Below, one piece after another: positions 34,344 to 42,674 of a DNA stretch of 64,000 bases. Within the stretch, counting starts at the first letter, position 1, and the number at the start of each line of letters is the position of its first letter. Below the pieces are notes generated by a model. That model worked only from the letters and a program-made list of their open reading frames with translations. It was not told the DNA's origin and made no database searches. The stretch lies in contig JAFLBS010000012.1 in NCBI GenBank assembly GCA_017303755.1, forward strand, positions 30,752-94,751, read 5' to 3'. The stretch is from Flavobacteriales bacterium (GTDB taxonomy: Bacteria; Bacteroidota; Bacteroidia; Flavobacteriales; Flavobacteriaceae). The position numbers and the translations under genes were made by a program.

Positions 34344-36005
34344 ATGATTTTCAACAGAAAACATTTCCCGATTTTATTTTCTACGATGCTGGTAATTTCA
34401 CTTTTTTGTTCTTGCCAAAAGAAGACTGTATCTAGTTCTGATGAAGAGTATAGAGTTGTAATTGAAAAAGCTGAAAAATATTATTACAGTGGTGATTATA
34501 ATAATGCCTATATCGAGTATTTCAAAATAAAGTCGCTCTGCAAAGAAGACCAAGCCGACAAAATAGTATATGCCTATTTCAGACTGGCTGATATACTTAA
34601 CAAAACTGGAGATTATTCTGAATGTGAAAGCACTGCAACAGAGGCATTCAAGTATTTTGAAAAATGTAAAGAACAAGTGTACATCAATGCACTCTATAAT
34701 TGTCTTGGAATTAATTATCTACAACTGAAGGACTATAAAAATGCCCTTTTATTTTACAATAAGGCACTAATCAATTCATCGCATAGCATTGATCAACTTA
34801 AAGTAAAAAACAACATCGCCGTCGTATACCTTGAAAAAGGCAATAATGCTAAGGCAGTGGAAATTTTACAGTCCATAATTAAACACGATTCTCTTAAAGC
34901 TGACAAAGTTGAATATGCACGTGCTTTAGATAATTTAGGTTATGCAAAATTTAAGTTGAATGAATCTTCAGCTCTAAAAGACCTTGCAGAATCGTATCAA
35001 ATAAGAATGAGTGAAAATAATGATTTTGACATAACGGCTTCACTAATGCATTTGTCAGAATACTATCTAAACCAACAACCAAAATTATCAATTCAATATG
35101 CACTCAAAGCCTACCAAGCAGCTACAAGGGTAAATAATCCCGACGACCGTCTGGAAGCCTTAGACTTTTTAATAAAAAATGCATCTGGGAATGAGTTCAA
35201 AAATTACTATCAAATTCATTCGTCATTAAATGATAGCATTAGTAATGTAAGACAATCGGCAAAGAATCAATTTGCAAATTTAAGATACAACTCTGATAAA
35301 GCTCTTAAAGACTATCAACTCCAAAAGACCCAAAGCTATCTTTATTTAGTTTTGTTAGTATTATTTAGCGGATTAGCATCTTTTATTATAGTGACAATTC
35401 GAAAAAGAAACCGAGAGAAAATCAAAACCATCTCTTACGAAACGGAAACCCGTATTGCCAAGAAAATTCACGACGAACTGGCAAACGATGTTTTCAATGC
35501 ACTTACTTTCGCTGAATCGCAAAACCTCAGCGATCCCAACAAAAAAGAAGCTTTACTCGATAACCTCGATACCATTTACAATCGCACTCGCAACATCTCC
35601 CGTGAAAACAGTGAAATTCAAACTGATAGTCAATTTGGTCAACAACTCACTGATTTACTTCTACAATATCAAAACGACACGGTAAGAGTAATTATTCAGG
35701 ATTTTTCTAACATCAATTGGGATGAAATTAAAAAAGAACCGAAAATTGCTATTTATCGTGTACTGCAAGAACTCATGGTCAACATGAAAAAACACAGTGA
35801 ATGCACGTTTGTAATTCTGAAATTCAACAATCAAAAATCCCATATTGAGATCAATTATTCTGACAACGGAAAAGGAGCGAAAATGTTAAATTCGAAAAAA
35901 GGCTTGCAAAATGCGGAAAACCGTATTAATGCCATAAAAGGAACTATTACTTTTGATTTTGAAACCGATAAAGGATTCAAAGCGAGTATAATAATCCCTA
36001 AATAA
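34344..36005 (+). CDS. TPR-containing sensor histidine kinase
   Basis: 553 residues. Lipoprotein-like signal (FCSCQKK), then about six TPR repeats (e.g. ALYNCLGINYLQLKDYKNAL, NNIAVVYLEKGNNAKAVEIL), one transmembrane helix (YLYLVLLVLFSGLASF, about 335-350), an NarX/DesK-type dimerization helix with the phosphoacceptor His in RIAKKIHDELANDVFNAL, and a HATPase with a short G-box (SDNGKGAKML). TPRs outside, kinase inside. The response regulator starts within the stop codon (1-bp overlap), so they act as a pair. Confidence 0.9.
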   Translation: MIFNRKHFPILFSTMLVISLFCSCQKKTVSSSDEEYRVVIEKAEKYYYSGDYNNAYIEYFKIKSLCKEDQADKIVYAYFRLADILNKTGDYSECESTATEAFKYFEKCKEQVYINALYNCLGINYLQLKDYKNALLFYNKALINSSHSIDQLKVKNNIAVVYLEKGNNAKAVEILQSIIKHDSLKADKVEYARALDNLGYAKFKLNESSALKDLAESYQIRMSENNDFDITASLMHLSEYYLNQQPKLSIQYALKAYQAATRVNNPDDRLEALDFLIKNASGNEFKNYYQIHSSLNDSISNVRQSAKNQFANLRYNSDKALKDYQLQKTQSYLYLVLLVLFSGLASFIIVTIRKRNREKIKTISYETETRIAKKIHDELANDVFNALTFAESQNLSDPNKKEALLDNLDTIYNRTRNISRENSEIQTDSQFGQQLTDLLLQYQNDTVRVIIQDFSNINWDEIKKEPKIAIYRVLQELMVNMKKHSECTFVILKFNNQKSHIEINYSDNGKGAKMLNSKKGLQNAENRINAIKGTITFDFETDKGFKASIIIPK

Positions 36006-36676
36006 TGAAAGCCATGTTTAAAAAAATTTTATTTGCCGAAGACATTGATATGATTAACATTGCCATGCGTATGGTGTTAGAAGAAACGGGTGCCGAAGTA
36101 CACCACACCAAATACTGTGACGATGCATTGCTAAAACTAAAAAAAGCCAACCTAGATAAACAACCGTTTGATTTAGTGGTTACCGATTTATCCTTCGAAG
36201 CCGATCATCGAGAAGTCACTCTAAAATCAGGTGAAGACCTCATCAAAAACATTCGTTTATTGCAACCCGATGTGCCTATTTTGGTGTGTTCAATAGAAGA
36301 CAAAAACTATCGCGTAAAATCGTTATTCGAACATTACAAAATCAATGCGTTTGTACACAAAAGCCGTAAAACCTTACCCGAACTCAAAACCGCAATAGAA
36401 AAGTTATCCAAAGGAGAAAGTTTCATTTCACCCGATTTAGAACACACGCTACGTGACAAATCCATCAACGAGATTGACGAGTACGATATTCAATTGATCA
36501 AACAATTGGCATTTGGAATTCCACAAGAAAAAATGGATGTTAAGTTCAAAGAACTCGGTATTTCTCCCAACAGTAAAAGTACAATCGAAAAACGCATTAG
36601 CAAACTCAAAGACTACTTCAAAGCCAACAACACCATACATTTGGTCGCCATAGCTAAAGATTTAGGAATTGCATAA
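36005..36676 (+). CDS. Response regulator, NarL/LuxR type
   Basis: 223 residues. Receiver: acidic pair in FAEDIDMINIAM, phosphoacceptor Asp in VVTDLSFEAD, Thr/Ser position VCSIED and Lys in FVHKSRK. C-terminal HTH (IKQLAFGIPQEKMDVKF and ISKLKDYFKANN). It is the partner of the TPR kinase. A dyad-binding regulator of this type could be the one that reads the TTACGG-N4-CCGTAA palindrome found downstream, but nothing proves it. Confidence 0.9.
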   Translation: MKAMFKKILFAEDIDMINIAMRMVLEETGAEVHHTKYCDDALLKLKKANLDKQPFDLVVTDLSFEADHREVTLKSGEDLIKNIRLLQPDVPILVCSIEDKNYRVKSLFEHYKINAFVHKSRKTLPELKTAIEKLSKGESFISPDLEHTLRDKSINEIDEYDIQLIKQLAFGIPQEKMDVKFKELGISPNSKSTIEKRISKLKDYFKANNTIHLVAIAKDLGIA

Positions 36677-36734
36677 AGAAAGAGATTTTAAAATTTCACT
36701 AATTTCTTTATCTGTGTTAAAAAAACAAACTTCT

Positions 36735-36779
36735 TTACGGTTTCCCGTAACCCATTCCCATTTCCCTTTTTTAAGTTTG
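36735..36779 (+). promoter_or_regulatory. Palindrome-plus-TAnnTTTG promoter (copy 1)
   Basis: TTACGG-TTTC-CCGTAA at 36735-36750, then exactly 21 nt, then TAAGTTTG at 36772-36779; the ATG at 36796 follows after 16 nt. The same layout recurs at 37496, 37816 and 51808. The palindrome takes the place of the -33 element, the position of a class II activator site. Confidence 0.8.
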
Positions 36780-36795
36780 AAGAAAAATTAAAACT

Positions 36796-37083
36796 ATGAA
36801 ACTATTTTGCACACTTTGTGCCACGGCATTACTATTGGCACTTTTCCCACTACCAATTGAATACTACACTTTTCTTAGAATTTTCACCTCAATCGGAGCA
36901 ATAGTCGTACTCGTCAACGAAATGAAACGCGACGTTAACCTAACTGGAATACTCTTCATCGTTGTACTCATTGTATTCAACCCAATTCTACCCATTTACC
37001 TCTACAAAAAATACCTTTGGATGCCACTCGATATTCTAACTGCTGCTCTATTCCTCATCCAAGGCTTCAAAGAAAAAGACTAA
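36796..37083 (+). CDS. Small membrane protein (95 aa)
   Basis: Three to four hydrophobic segments (ATALLLALFPLPIEYYTF, IGAIVVLVNEM, ILFIVVLIVFNPILPIYLY, ILTAALFLIQG). It resembles the DUF6804-type small membrane proteins of Bacteroidota; role unknown. Its promoter carries the palindrome described above. Confidence 0.7.
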   Translation: MKLFCTLCATALLLALFPLPIEYYTFLRIFTSIGAIVVLVNEMKRDVNLTGILFIVVLIVFNPILPIYLYKKYLWMPLDILTAALFLIQGFKEKD

Positions 37084-37490
37084 ACAATTCCAAAACCCTT
37101 TTGTGACTTTTGTGTTTCAAAAATCCGCACCATCCGTGACGCAAAGCATCCGTAACATCCGCGTCCCAACCCTGATGAGCAAAGCGAAGAAGTGTTAAAA
37201 TCTTAAATCCCTTACATGCCTTATATGGTTTAAAAATTCGAGTCCCAACCTCTGAGCAAAGCAAAGAATGTTTGCGCCTTCCTCACAAAAACTTCGTGTC
37301 CTTAGTGCCAAAATGAAATGCCTTCGTGTCTTCGTGGTTAAAAAATCCGTCCCCATCCGCGATGCAAAGCATCCGCCCAATCCGCGTCCCAACCTCTGAG
37401 CAAAGCGAAGAATCTTAGCGCCTTCCTAACAAAACCTTCGTTTCCTTAGTGCCAAAATGAAATGCCTTCGTGTCTTCGTGGTAAAAAAAG
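37084..37490. repeat. Intergenic tandem duplication of degenerate repeat sequence
   Basis: Non-coding. Two about 100-bp blocks (from about 37243 and 37387) share GTCCCAACCTCTGAGCAAAG, GCGCCTTCCT and CCAAAATGAAATGCCTTCG up to GTCTTCGTGGT; a shorter third copy begins near 37164. Direct repeats of CCTTCGTGTCTTCGTGG type are common intergenic elements in flavobacteria (from memory). No conserved protein in any frame. Confidence 0.65.
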
Positions 37491-37495
37491 CCCAA

Positions 37496-37540
37496 TTACG
37501 GTTTCCCGTAAAATAATCCAACTCCATCTCCTTACGTTTG
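37496..37540 (+). promoter_or_regulatory. Palindrome-plus-TAnnTTTG promoter (copy 2)
   Basis: TTACGG-TTTC-CCGTAA at 37496-37511, 21 nt, TACGTTTG at 37533-37540, ATG 20 nt later. Confidence 0.8.
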
Positions 37541-37560
37541 AACCACCAAACCAAAGCAAC

Positions 37561-37800
37561 ATGGATTTCTATTTCATCAACACCCAACCGTTCGACCCAG
37601 AAGCCTACGAACTCCACACAGGTAACTGCTATTTTACACCCATGCCATACAACCGACATTACATTGGACTCTTCACTCACCCCAAATACGCGCTACACAA
37701 AGCCTTAAAAAGTTACTCAAAAGTCTACTGTTGCGAATTGTGCTGCAACTATCAAGAGCAAAATCAACCTACTAAAATGGAAAGAAAATCAATACAATAA
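37561..37800 (+). CDS. Small Cys-rich protein, family with 37890 gene (79 aa)
   Basis: Has the pattern HTGNCYFTP, then RHYIGLFTH, ALHKALKSY and VYCCELCCNY. The next gene encodes a paralogue with HTANCGFLP, KYLGEFNNC and CYYCCNSCHKK. The paired CxxCC and the HTxNC motif suggest a small metal-binding fold. Function is unknown. The start is fixed by the promoter upstream. Confidence 0.75.
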   Translation: MDFYFINTQPFDPEAYELHTGNCYFTPMPYNRHYIGLFTHPKYALHKALKSYSKVYCCELCCNYQEQNQPTKMERKSIQ

Positions 37801-37815
37801 ACTTTTTTACACCCA

Positions 37816-37860
37816 TTACGGGAAACCGTAAGGAATAGAAAAAAGTTGTTGTTAGGTTTG
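37816..37860 (+). promoter_or_regulatory. Palindrome-plus-TAnnTTTG promoter (copy 3)
   Basis: TTACGG-GAAA-CCGTAA at 37816-37831, 21 nt, TAGGTTTG at 37853-37860, ATG 29 nt later. Confidence 0.8.
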
Positions 37861-37889
37861 AATACTATTAATCATTAAATAAAGAAATT

Positions 37890-38087
37890 ATGAAGTATTA
37901 TGTAAACAACAAAGCGCAATTAACCGGAGAGCACGAAGTTCATACAGCTAATTGTGGCTTTTTACCAAGTGACAGAAAATACCTAGGCGAATTCAACAAC
38001 TGTGATGATGCTGTAAAAGAAGCAAAGAAAACCTACACAAAAGTAGATGGTTGCTATTATTGCTGTAATTCTTGTCATAAAAAATAA
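37890..38087 (+). CDS. Small Cys-rich protein, paralogue (65 aa)
   Basis: 65 residues with HTANCGFLP, a central AKKTYTKVDG and the C-terminal CYYCCNSCHKK. Same family as the previous gene, separately transcribed from its own palindrome promoter. Confidence 0.75.
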   Translation: MKYYVNNKAQLTGEHEVHTANCGFLPSDRKYLGEFNNCDDAVKEAKKTYTKVDGCYYCCNSCHKK

Positions 38088-38119
38088 AAGTCAATCTTTT
38101 TAATAATCTAAATGAAAAT

Positions 38120-38470
38120 ATGATGAATAAAACACTAATCTTTTCCATTTGCTTGCTTTTAATAATCAGTTGTTCTCCCAGTAAAAGTGAATTGTTTAGA
38201 GAAACAGACTTTTTTGTAGAATCATTACAGACGACTTATAAAAGTTATGGAATTCTCGGCGGCTCAGAATATACAAAGACAACAAGTGATGGATTATATT
38301 CAATCACACCAATAGGAAGATTGATTAATGTTAAAATTCAAAAAGCGGTTGAAAATGACGAATATGAAGAACTTAATCAGGATTTAAAAGACCATTATGA
38401 AGGTAATTCAAAAGTTAATGATGTATACATCTGCAAAGCTGGGACAATTATGATTGATTGTAGAAATTGA
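38120..38470 (+). CDS. Lipoprotein of unknown function
   Basis: 116 residues with a lipobox (CLLLIISCSPSKSE). Mature part unrecognised, with the segment GSEYTKTTSDGLYSITPIGR. It ends in TGA, which shows that TGA is used as stop in this part of the chromosome. Confidence 0.65.
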   Translation: MMNKTLIFSICLLLIISCSPSKSELFRETDFFVESLQTTYKSYGILGGSEYTKTTSDGLYSITPIGRLINVKIQKAVENDEYEELNQDLKDHYEGNSKVNDVYICKAGTIMIDCRN

Positions 38471-38549
38471 TATAGCATATGTTCATAAAAATAAACAAAA
38501 AATTTAGACCACAATTAGTGTTCTAATTTAAATAATAAAATACATCTTT

Positions 38550-39605
38550 ATGGAGCTCGCAAACCAACTCAAGTCACTAGCTGACAAAATCAATCAGCTC
38601 AGAGACAAAATCGAAACCGAAGAATCTACAAAACATGCTTTTGTACTTCCGTTTATCAATATTTTAGGTTACGATACGTTCAATCCTACTGAAGTGGTGC
38701 CTGAATTTACTGCCGACTTAGGACTTAAAAAAGGTGAAAAAGTAGATTATGCCATCATTCAAAATGACGAGCCAATACTGATAATCGAATGCAAAAATTG
38801 GAAAGAAAGTCTTTCGGTCCATGGTTCACAACTGTTCCGTTACTTTCACGTTTCCAAAACCCGATTTGCTTTATTGACTAACGGTATCACTTATCAATTC
38901 TTCACCGATTTAGATGAAAAAAACAAAATGGATCAAAAGCCATTTTTAGAATTTGACATCACCAATTTAAAAGACAATGCAATTCATGAAATCACTAAGT
39001 TTCACAAATCCAACTTCGATGTAAACAAAATTCTTGATAACGCAAGCTCCTTAAAGTTCATCAAAGAAATTAGAAAACTCATTGATGCAGAAATTAACAC
39101 TCCATCACCAGAATTTGTAAAATTGTTTGCCAACAAAGTCTACAATGGCAGATTGACCGAAAAAGTAATGGAAGAATTTACAGAGTTGGTTCAAAAAGCT
39201 TTTGGACAATTAATTGGTGAAAAAATCAACGACCGCCTAAATGCAGCCATCAACAAAGAAGCACAAAAACAACTTGAAGACCTACCTGAAACCATTGACG
39301 ATGAAAGTAAAATCAACACGACCGAAGAGGAACTAGAAGGGTTCAGAATTGTGGTGGCTATACTGCGAAGAAAATTACCTACGAGCCGAATTGTATACCG
39401 CGACACTCAATCCTATTTCGGAATCCTACTCGATGACAACAACCGAAAACCACTCTGCCGTTTACATCTTAATGGCGGAAAAAAATACATTGGTTTGTTC
39501 AACGACAACAAAACCGAAGTGCGTCAAGCCATTAACTCAGTCGATGATATTTATTCATTTGAAAAGCAGTTATTGGAGACGGTGGAATTGTATGATGTGG
39601 ATTAA
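38550..39605 (+). CDS. PD-(D/E)XK nuclease domain protein, HsdR N-terminal type
   Basis: 351 residues. The first half is a type I restriction HsdR N-terminal-like nuclease domain: Asp66 in KVDYAI, Glu80-x-Lys82 in IIECKNW, followed by FRYFHVSKTRFALLTNG. No ATPase or specificity subunit is present, so this is a stand-alone predicted nuclease, a type common in Bacteroidota. It lies 25 bp before a PLD-like gene and near CRISPR-Cas, so a defence role is possible. The C-terminal half is unrecognised (RKLPTSRIVYRDTQSYFGIL). Confidence 0.75.
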   Translation: MELANQLKSLADKINQLRDKIETEESTKHAFVLPFINILGYDTFNPTEVVPEFTADLGLKKGEKVDYAIIQNDEPILIIECKNWKESLSVHGSQLFRYFHVSKTRFALLTNGITYQFFTDLDEKNKMDQKPFLEFDITNLKDNAIHEITKFHKSNFDVNKILDNASSLKFIKEIRKLIDAEINTPSPEFVKLFANKVYNGRLTEKVMEEFTELVQKAFGQLIGEKINDRLNAAINKEAQKQLEDLPETIDDESKINTTEEELEGFRIVVAILRRKLPTSRIVYRDTQSYFGILLDDNNRKPLCRLHLNGGKKYIGLFNDNKTEVRQAINSVDDIYSFEKQLLETVELYDVD

Positions 39606-39630
39606 TTTATAAACTTTAGAATAATAACAT

Positions 39631-41520
39631 ATGAATGAGATTTTAACCAATGGCACTGAGATAAAGCAAAGAATTCTTAGCGAGATAAATAAAGCACAGA
39701 AATCCGTTTATTTAGCAATGGCTTTTTTTACAGATAGGGATATTGCAAACGAAATTATTGAGGCAAAAAAAAGAAATATAACTGTTGATATTATTCTCTC
39801 ATCAAATGCTCAGAATGAAACGGTAAAACTAATGTTTAAAGAGGCTTACATTTCTGTTCATGCATTTAATACAGGAGATGAAAGAGGAATGATGCACCAT
39901 AAATTTTGCCTTATTGATGAGAAAATCTCAATAAATGGTTCCTATAATTATTCGTATAATGCAAGTAATAACAATGTTGAAAACATTCATGTATCAGATT
40001 CATTGGAAGTTTATCGCCAACTTTTTACAGAATTTGAAAGATTAAAATACAATATCGATCATGAACTTGATATTAACTCTTCACTTCAAACACAAAAAAC
40101 AGCACCTTTAGAGCCACCAAAAGTTAATATGATAGACACATTTTATCAACAGCTACACAACCTTGTTTATTCATCTGCGCAAATTAATGCTGAGGAGTAC
40201 AAAAGCAAAGGCTATCACGCATCAAAAGATAGGCGTGGTAGTATTGATATTTTTAAAATGGAATATGAGAATATCAAAGAAGAGATTAAGGCTTATGCTA
40301 CAGATGAAAATTTAAGCTATAAAAAAACCATTATTACATCTAACATTACTAATGCCTTTGAAAGTGCCAAAATAAATCTTGAAACTGATAAACAAACACA
40401 ACTTAATAATTTAAAAGAAGACAACGAAATTATTAAGCGACAGCTAGATGATAAAATATCAGATATAAATCGAGAAAAATCATTACTAGAATCTGGCAAT
40501 CAAAATTCTGGCGAAAAAGGATTATTACAGATTAATAGAGAAATCGAAAAGATTCAACTTGAAAAAAAATCAATTGAACAATCATTAATTGTAAAAAAGT
40601 TTTGGACTGCTGGAACTATTCTTGCGTTAATAGGGTTATGCATATTCACATTCTATTTATCCATATTTTTCGCATCAGCTGTTTACAAAGTTTTTTTTGA
40701 AAGTAACGAAATTCGTAACTCTTTGGAAGCGGGCATTAACCCCGGACTTCCTCAATTAGTTGATGCTAATGCCGCAATAAAAATTTTCAGAAAACAGGGT
40801 TCACTATTTGGTATCATTGCATTATTATTTTTCTTAATCCCATTAATGCTATCCAACTTAAAATTATTAGGGAGTAAAAACAAATTCGTTAATAAACTGA
40901 TGTTTTGGGTTGGACTAATGGTTTTTGATGTAGTTGTCTCAATAATGGTCGCTTTAAATACTAGTGAAATTAAAAGCCTTTTAAATGGTGAAAATTCACA
41001 GCTCCAAATTTGGGAAGTTTTTGGCAAAGGTGAGTTTTGGTTAATCTTTGTTTTCGGAATGTTTCCTTTAATTATTACTCATTATCTAATTGAAAACATT
41101 GTTCATACCTACTCCAATTCAAAAAGAGAGCTAGTTGATGCGGAAAAGAATAAATCGCTACAAGTTTTGGATGAACAAATGATTGAGCTTAACTATGAAA
41201 AGGAAAAAATAAATAATTCAATACAAGAAAAAGAAGCGCTAATAAAAGTAAATAATGAGAAAATACAAAAGCTAGAGCTTGACACTAATGATGAACAAAG
41301 AAGAATAGAAAGTTTGTTTGATGGATTACAGAAACAAATCAAATCTATATTTGATGATTTTAATTCTAAAATTATTAGTGGAAAAATATTCACAGATGTT
41401 ATTCTAGATAATGTCATCTCTAGCTACAAACTTGGCTTTATTGAATATCTTCCTGAATATTATGCAACTGAAGAAGTTGCAAACCGTGTTAAAGAAATTG
41501 AGCAAATCATTACAACTTAA
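39631..41520 (+). CDS. Phospholipase-D-like nuclease with coiled coils and membrane segments
   Basis: 629 residues. The N-terminal PLD domain has one HKD motif (MMHHKFCLIDEKISINGSYN, about 88-107). A long coiled coil follows (220-320), then four hydrophobic segments between about 325 and 490 (e.g. WTAGTILALIGLCIFTFYL, FGIIALLFFLIPLML, FGMFPLIITHYLI) and a second coiled coil at the end. Single-HKD PLD proteins work as dimers and can cut DNA or RNA. Membrane anchoring with coiled coils suggests a stress- or phage-triggered effector. No known system has been recognised. Confidence 0.7.
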   Translation: MNEILTNGTEIKQRILSEINKAQKSVYLAMAFFTDRDIANEIIEAKKRNITVDIILSSNAQNETVKLMFKEAYISVHAFNTGDERGMMHHKFCLIDEKISINGSYNYSYNASNNNVENIHVSDSLEVYRQLFTEFERLKYNIDHELDINSSLQTQKTAPLEPPKVNMIDTFYQQLHNLVYSSAQINAEEYKSKGYHASKDRRGSIDIFKMEYENIKEEIKAYATDENLSYKKTIITSNITNAFESAKINLETDKQTQLNNLKEDNEIIKRQLDDKISDINREKSLLESGNQNSGEKGLLQINREIEKIQLEKKSIEQSLIVKKFWTAGTILALIGLCIFTFYLSIFFASAVYKVFFESNEIRNSLEAGINPGLPQLVDANAAIKIFRKQGSLFGIIALLFFLIPLMLSNLKLLGSKNKFVNKLMFWVGLMVFDVVVSIMVALNTSEIKSLLNGENSQLQIWEVFGKGEFWLIFVFGMFPLIITHYLIENIVHTYSNSKRELVDAEKNKSLQVLDEQMIELNYEKEKINNSIQEKEALIKVNNEKIQKLELDTNDEQRRIESLFDGLQKQIKSIFDDFNSKIISGKIFTDVILDNVISSYKLGFIEYLPEYYATEEVANRVKEIEQIITT

Positions 41521-41533
41521 TAAATAATATTTC

Positions 41534-42406
41534 ATGAAAACAGTACTATTAATTTGTTTTGCTACATCTTTGATTTATTCATGTGGTGGTGAATCACAAA
41601 ACAAAAATTTAATTTATCAAAATATCATTATTCTTTCAGATTTATCTAGTCGCCTTGATAATAGACCTCAAAAAGACACTGATGAAATTTTCAAAATTAT
41701 TGATCGATTTAAAACCGAATGCGTTAAGCCTGGCGAAAAAATCGGAGATAAATCATGTATAACTTTTTCTGTTTTTTCCGAAAAAAATGCTGCATCAATA
41801 GACATTGATAAAATCAAAAATCTCGGAGAAAAACAACAGTTTATCAACTCAACTGGAAAGTACTGTAACAATGGATTAGAACAAAAACTAAAAGAGCTTA
41901 AAGAAACTGTTGGAAATCTTTACAAAACAAAAAGAAACAAAGGACTAGACTTAATTAGCCTGTTAATTGAGAAGATTGAAAATGAATCTACAGTTAAGCA
42001 AGACAAACACTTAACTAATGGTATAGATACTACATTCATTAAATTTGATAATCATATCTACATATTTACAGATGGTTATCTCGAATACATGAATAAAGAG
42101 TCAAATAGCCAGTTTTATTTTGGCACAAAAGAAATTGAAAAAGTTCGTCAATTTTGCATCAAAAATGGCGTTACAGCAAACAAAGCTTTGGAAATAAATA
42201 ATAAACTAGGACTACCGCCATATAGAAGTGATCAAAATAAGTTGATTACTCTTCATATTATGGAAACACATGAACGAGATAAAAATTTGATTCAACAAAA
42301 TTATAAACATCTTACTGGTCAAAGAGACAATGAAATTCTTGAAGCAGTTTGGCGAAAATGGGCAAAAGAAAGCGGATTTAAAAAAATGGATTGGTCAAAG
42401 TATTGA
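41534..42406 (+). CDS. vWA-like lipoprotein
   Basis: 290 residues. Lipobox (TSLIYSCGGES), then a strand IIILSDLSSRLDNRPQKD that resembles a von Willebrand A MIDAS (DxSxx) and a later HIYIFTDGYLEYM with the TDG expected of vWA. It lies 13 bp after the PLD-like membrane protein and ends TGA-TAA with a terminator 48 bp on. The three genes from 38550 to here look like one operon. Confidence 0.65.
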   Translation: MKTVLLICFATSLIYSCGGESQNKNLIYQNIIILSDLSSRLDNRPQKDTDEIFKIIDRFKTECVKPGEKIGDKSCITFSVFSEKNAASIDIDKIKNLGEKQQFINSTGKYCNNGLEQKLKELKETVGNLYKTKRNKGLDLISLLIEKIENESTVKQDKHLTNGIDTTFIKFDNHIYIFTDGYLEYMNKESNSQFYFGTKEIEKVRQFCIKNGVTANKALEINNKLGLPPYRSDQNKLITLHIMETHERDKNLIQQNYKHLTGQRDNEILEAVWRKWAKESGFKKMDWSKY

Positions 42407-42453
42407 TAAAAAATCTTAGTACTTAAATAGAATACCAATAATAGTTATTAATC

Positions 42454-42480
42454 AAACACTCTTAGGAGTGTTTTTTTATA
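42454..42480 (+). terminator. Rho-independent terminator of the 38550-42406 operon
   Basis: Stem AAACACTC/GAGTGTTT with a 4-nt loop TTAG and TTTTT after it. Confidence 0.8.
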
Positions 42481-42569
42481 CAAAAAAGTCCCACCGAAGC
42501 AGGACTAAAGATTTTCATCTACGGCATATAGCCTTATTGTGATAAGATTAAAGATTAGAAATTTTAATC
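42481..42569 (-). ncRNA. tracrRNA of the type II-C system
   Basis: Read on the minus strand: anti-repeat TTTCTAATCTTTAATC pairs 16 of 16 with the CRISPR repeat, then a mismatch bulge and a further CACAA pairing; a nexus hairpin (GGC-TATAT-GCC); AAAATCTTTA; and the terminator stem GTCC-TGCTTCGGT-GGGAC followed by TTTTTTG. Length about 85-90 nt. It shows that the crRNAs come from the plus strand of the array. The promoter is at 42575-42605. Confidence 0.85.
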
Positions 42570-42574
42570 TATTA

Positions 42575-42605
42575 CAAACCTAATCAAAAAATAGTTTGCT
42601 TACAA
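42575..42605 (-). promoter_or_regulatory. tracrRNA promoter
   Basis: Perfect -7 box TAGGTTTG (minus, 42582-42575) with TTG of the -33 element 20 nt upstream (42605-42603). The start would lie near 42569. The -33 triplet touches the palindrome-like site of the cas9 promoter, so the two divergent promoters can influence each other. Confidence 0.7.
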
Positions 42606-42649
42606 TGAGGAAAACCGTAAAAAGTAGAATTATTTTTTATTTATCTTTA
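42605..42649 (+). promoter_or_regulatory. Degenerate palindrome-plus-box promoter of cas9
   Basis: ATGAGGAAAACCGTAA matches the palindrome at 12 of 16 positions (the right half GGAAAACCGTAA is nearly intact); exactly 21 nt later comes TATCTTTA (TAnnTTTG with the last base changed), then 25 nt to the cas9 ATG. Spacing identical to the perfect copies makes it a likely weaker member of the same regulon. Confidence 0.6.
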
Positions 42650-42674
42650 AAAATTGATTAAACAACAGTTAGTT

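Noticed and set aside
42654-42674. Earlier start for cas9
   Set aside because: It would begin just after the promoter box and adds residues absent before the conserved RuvC-I start; ATG at 42675 fits.
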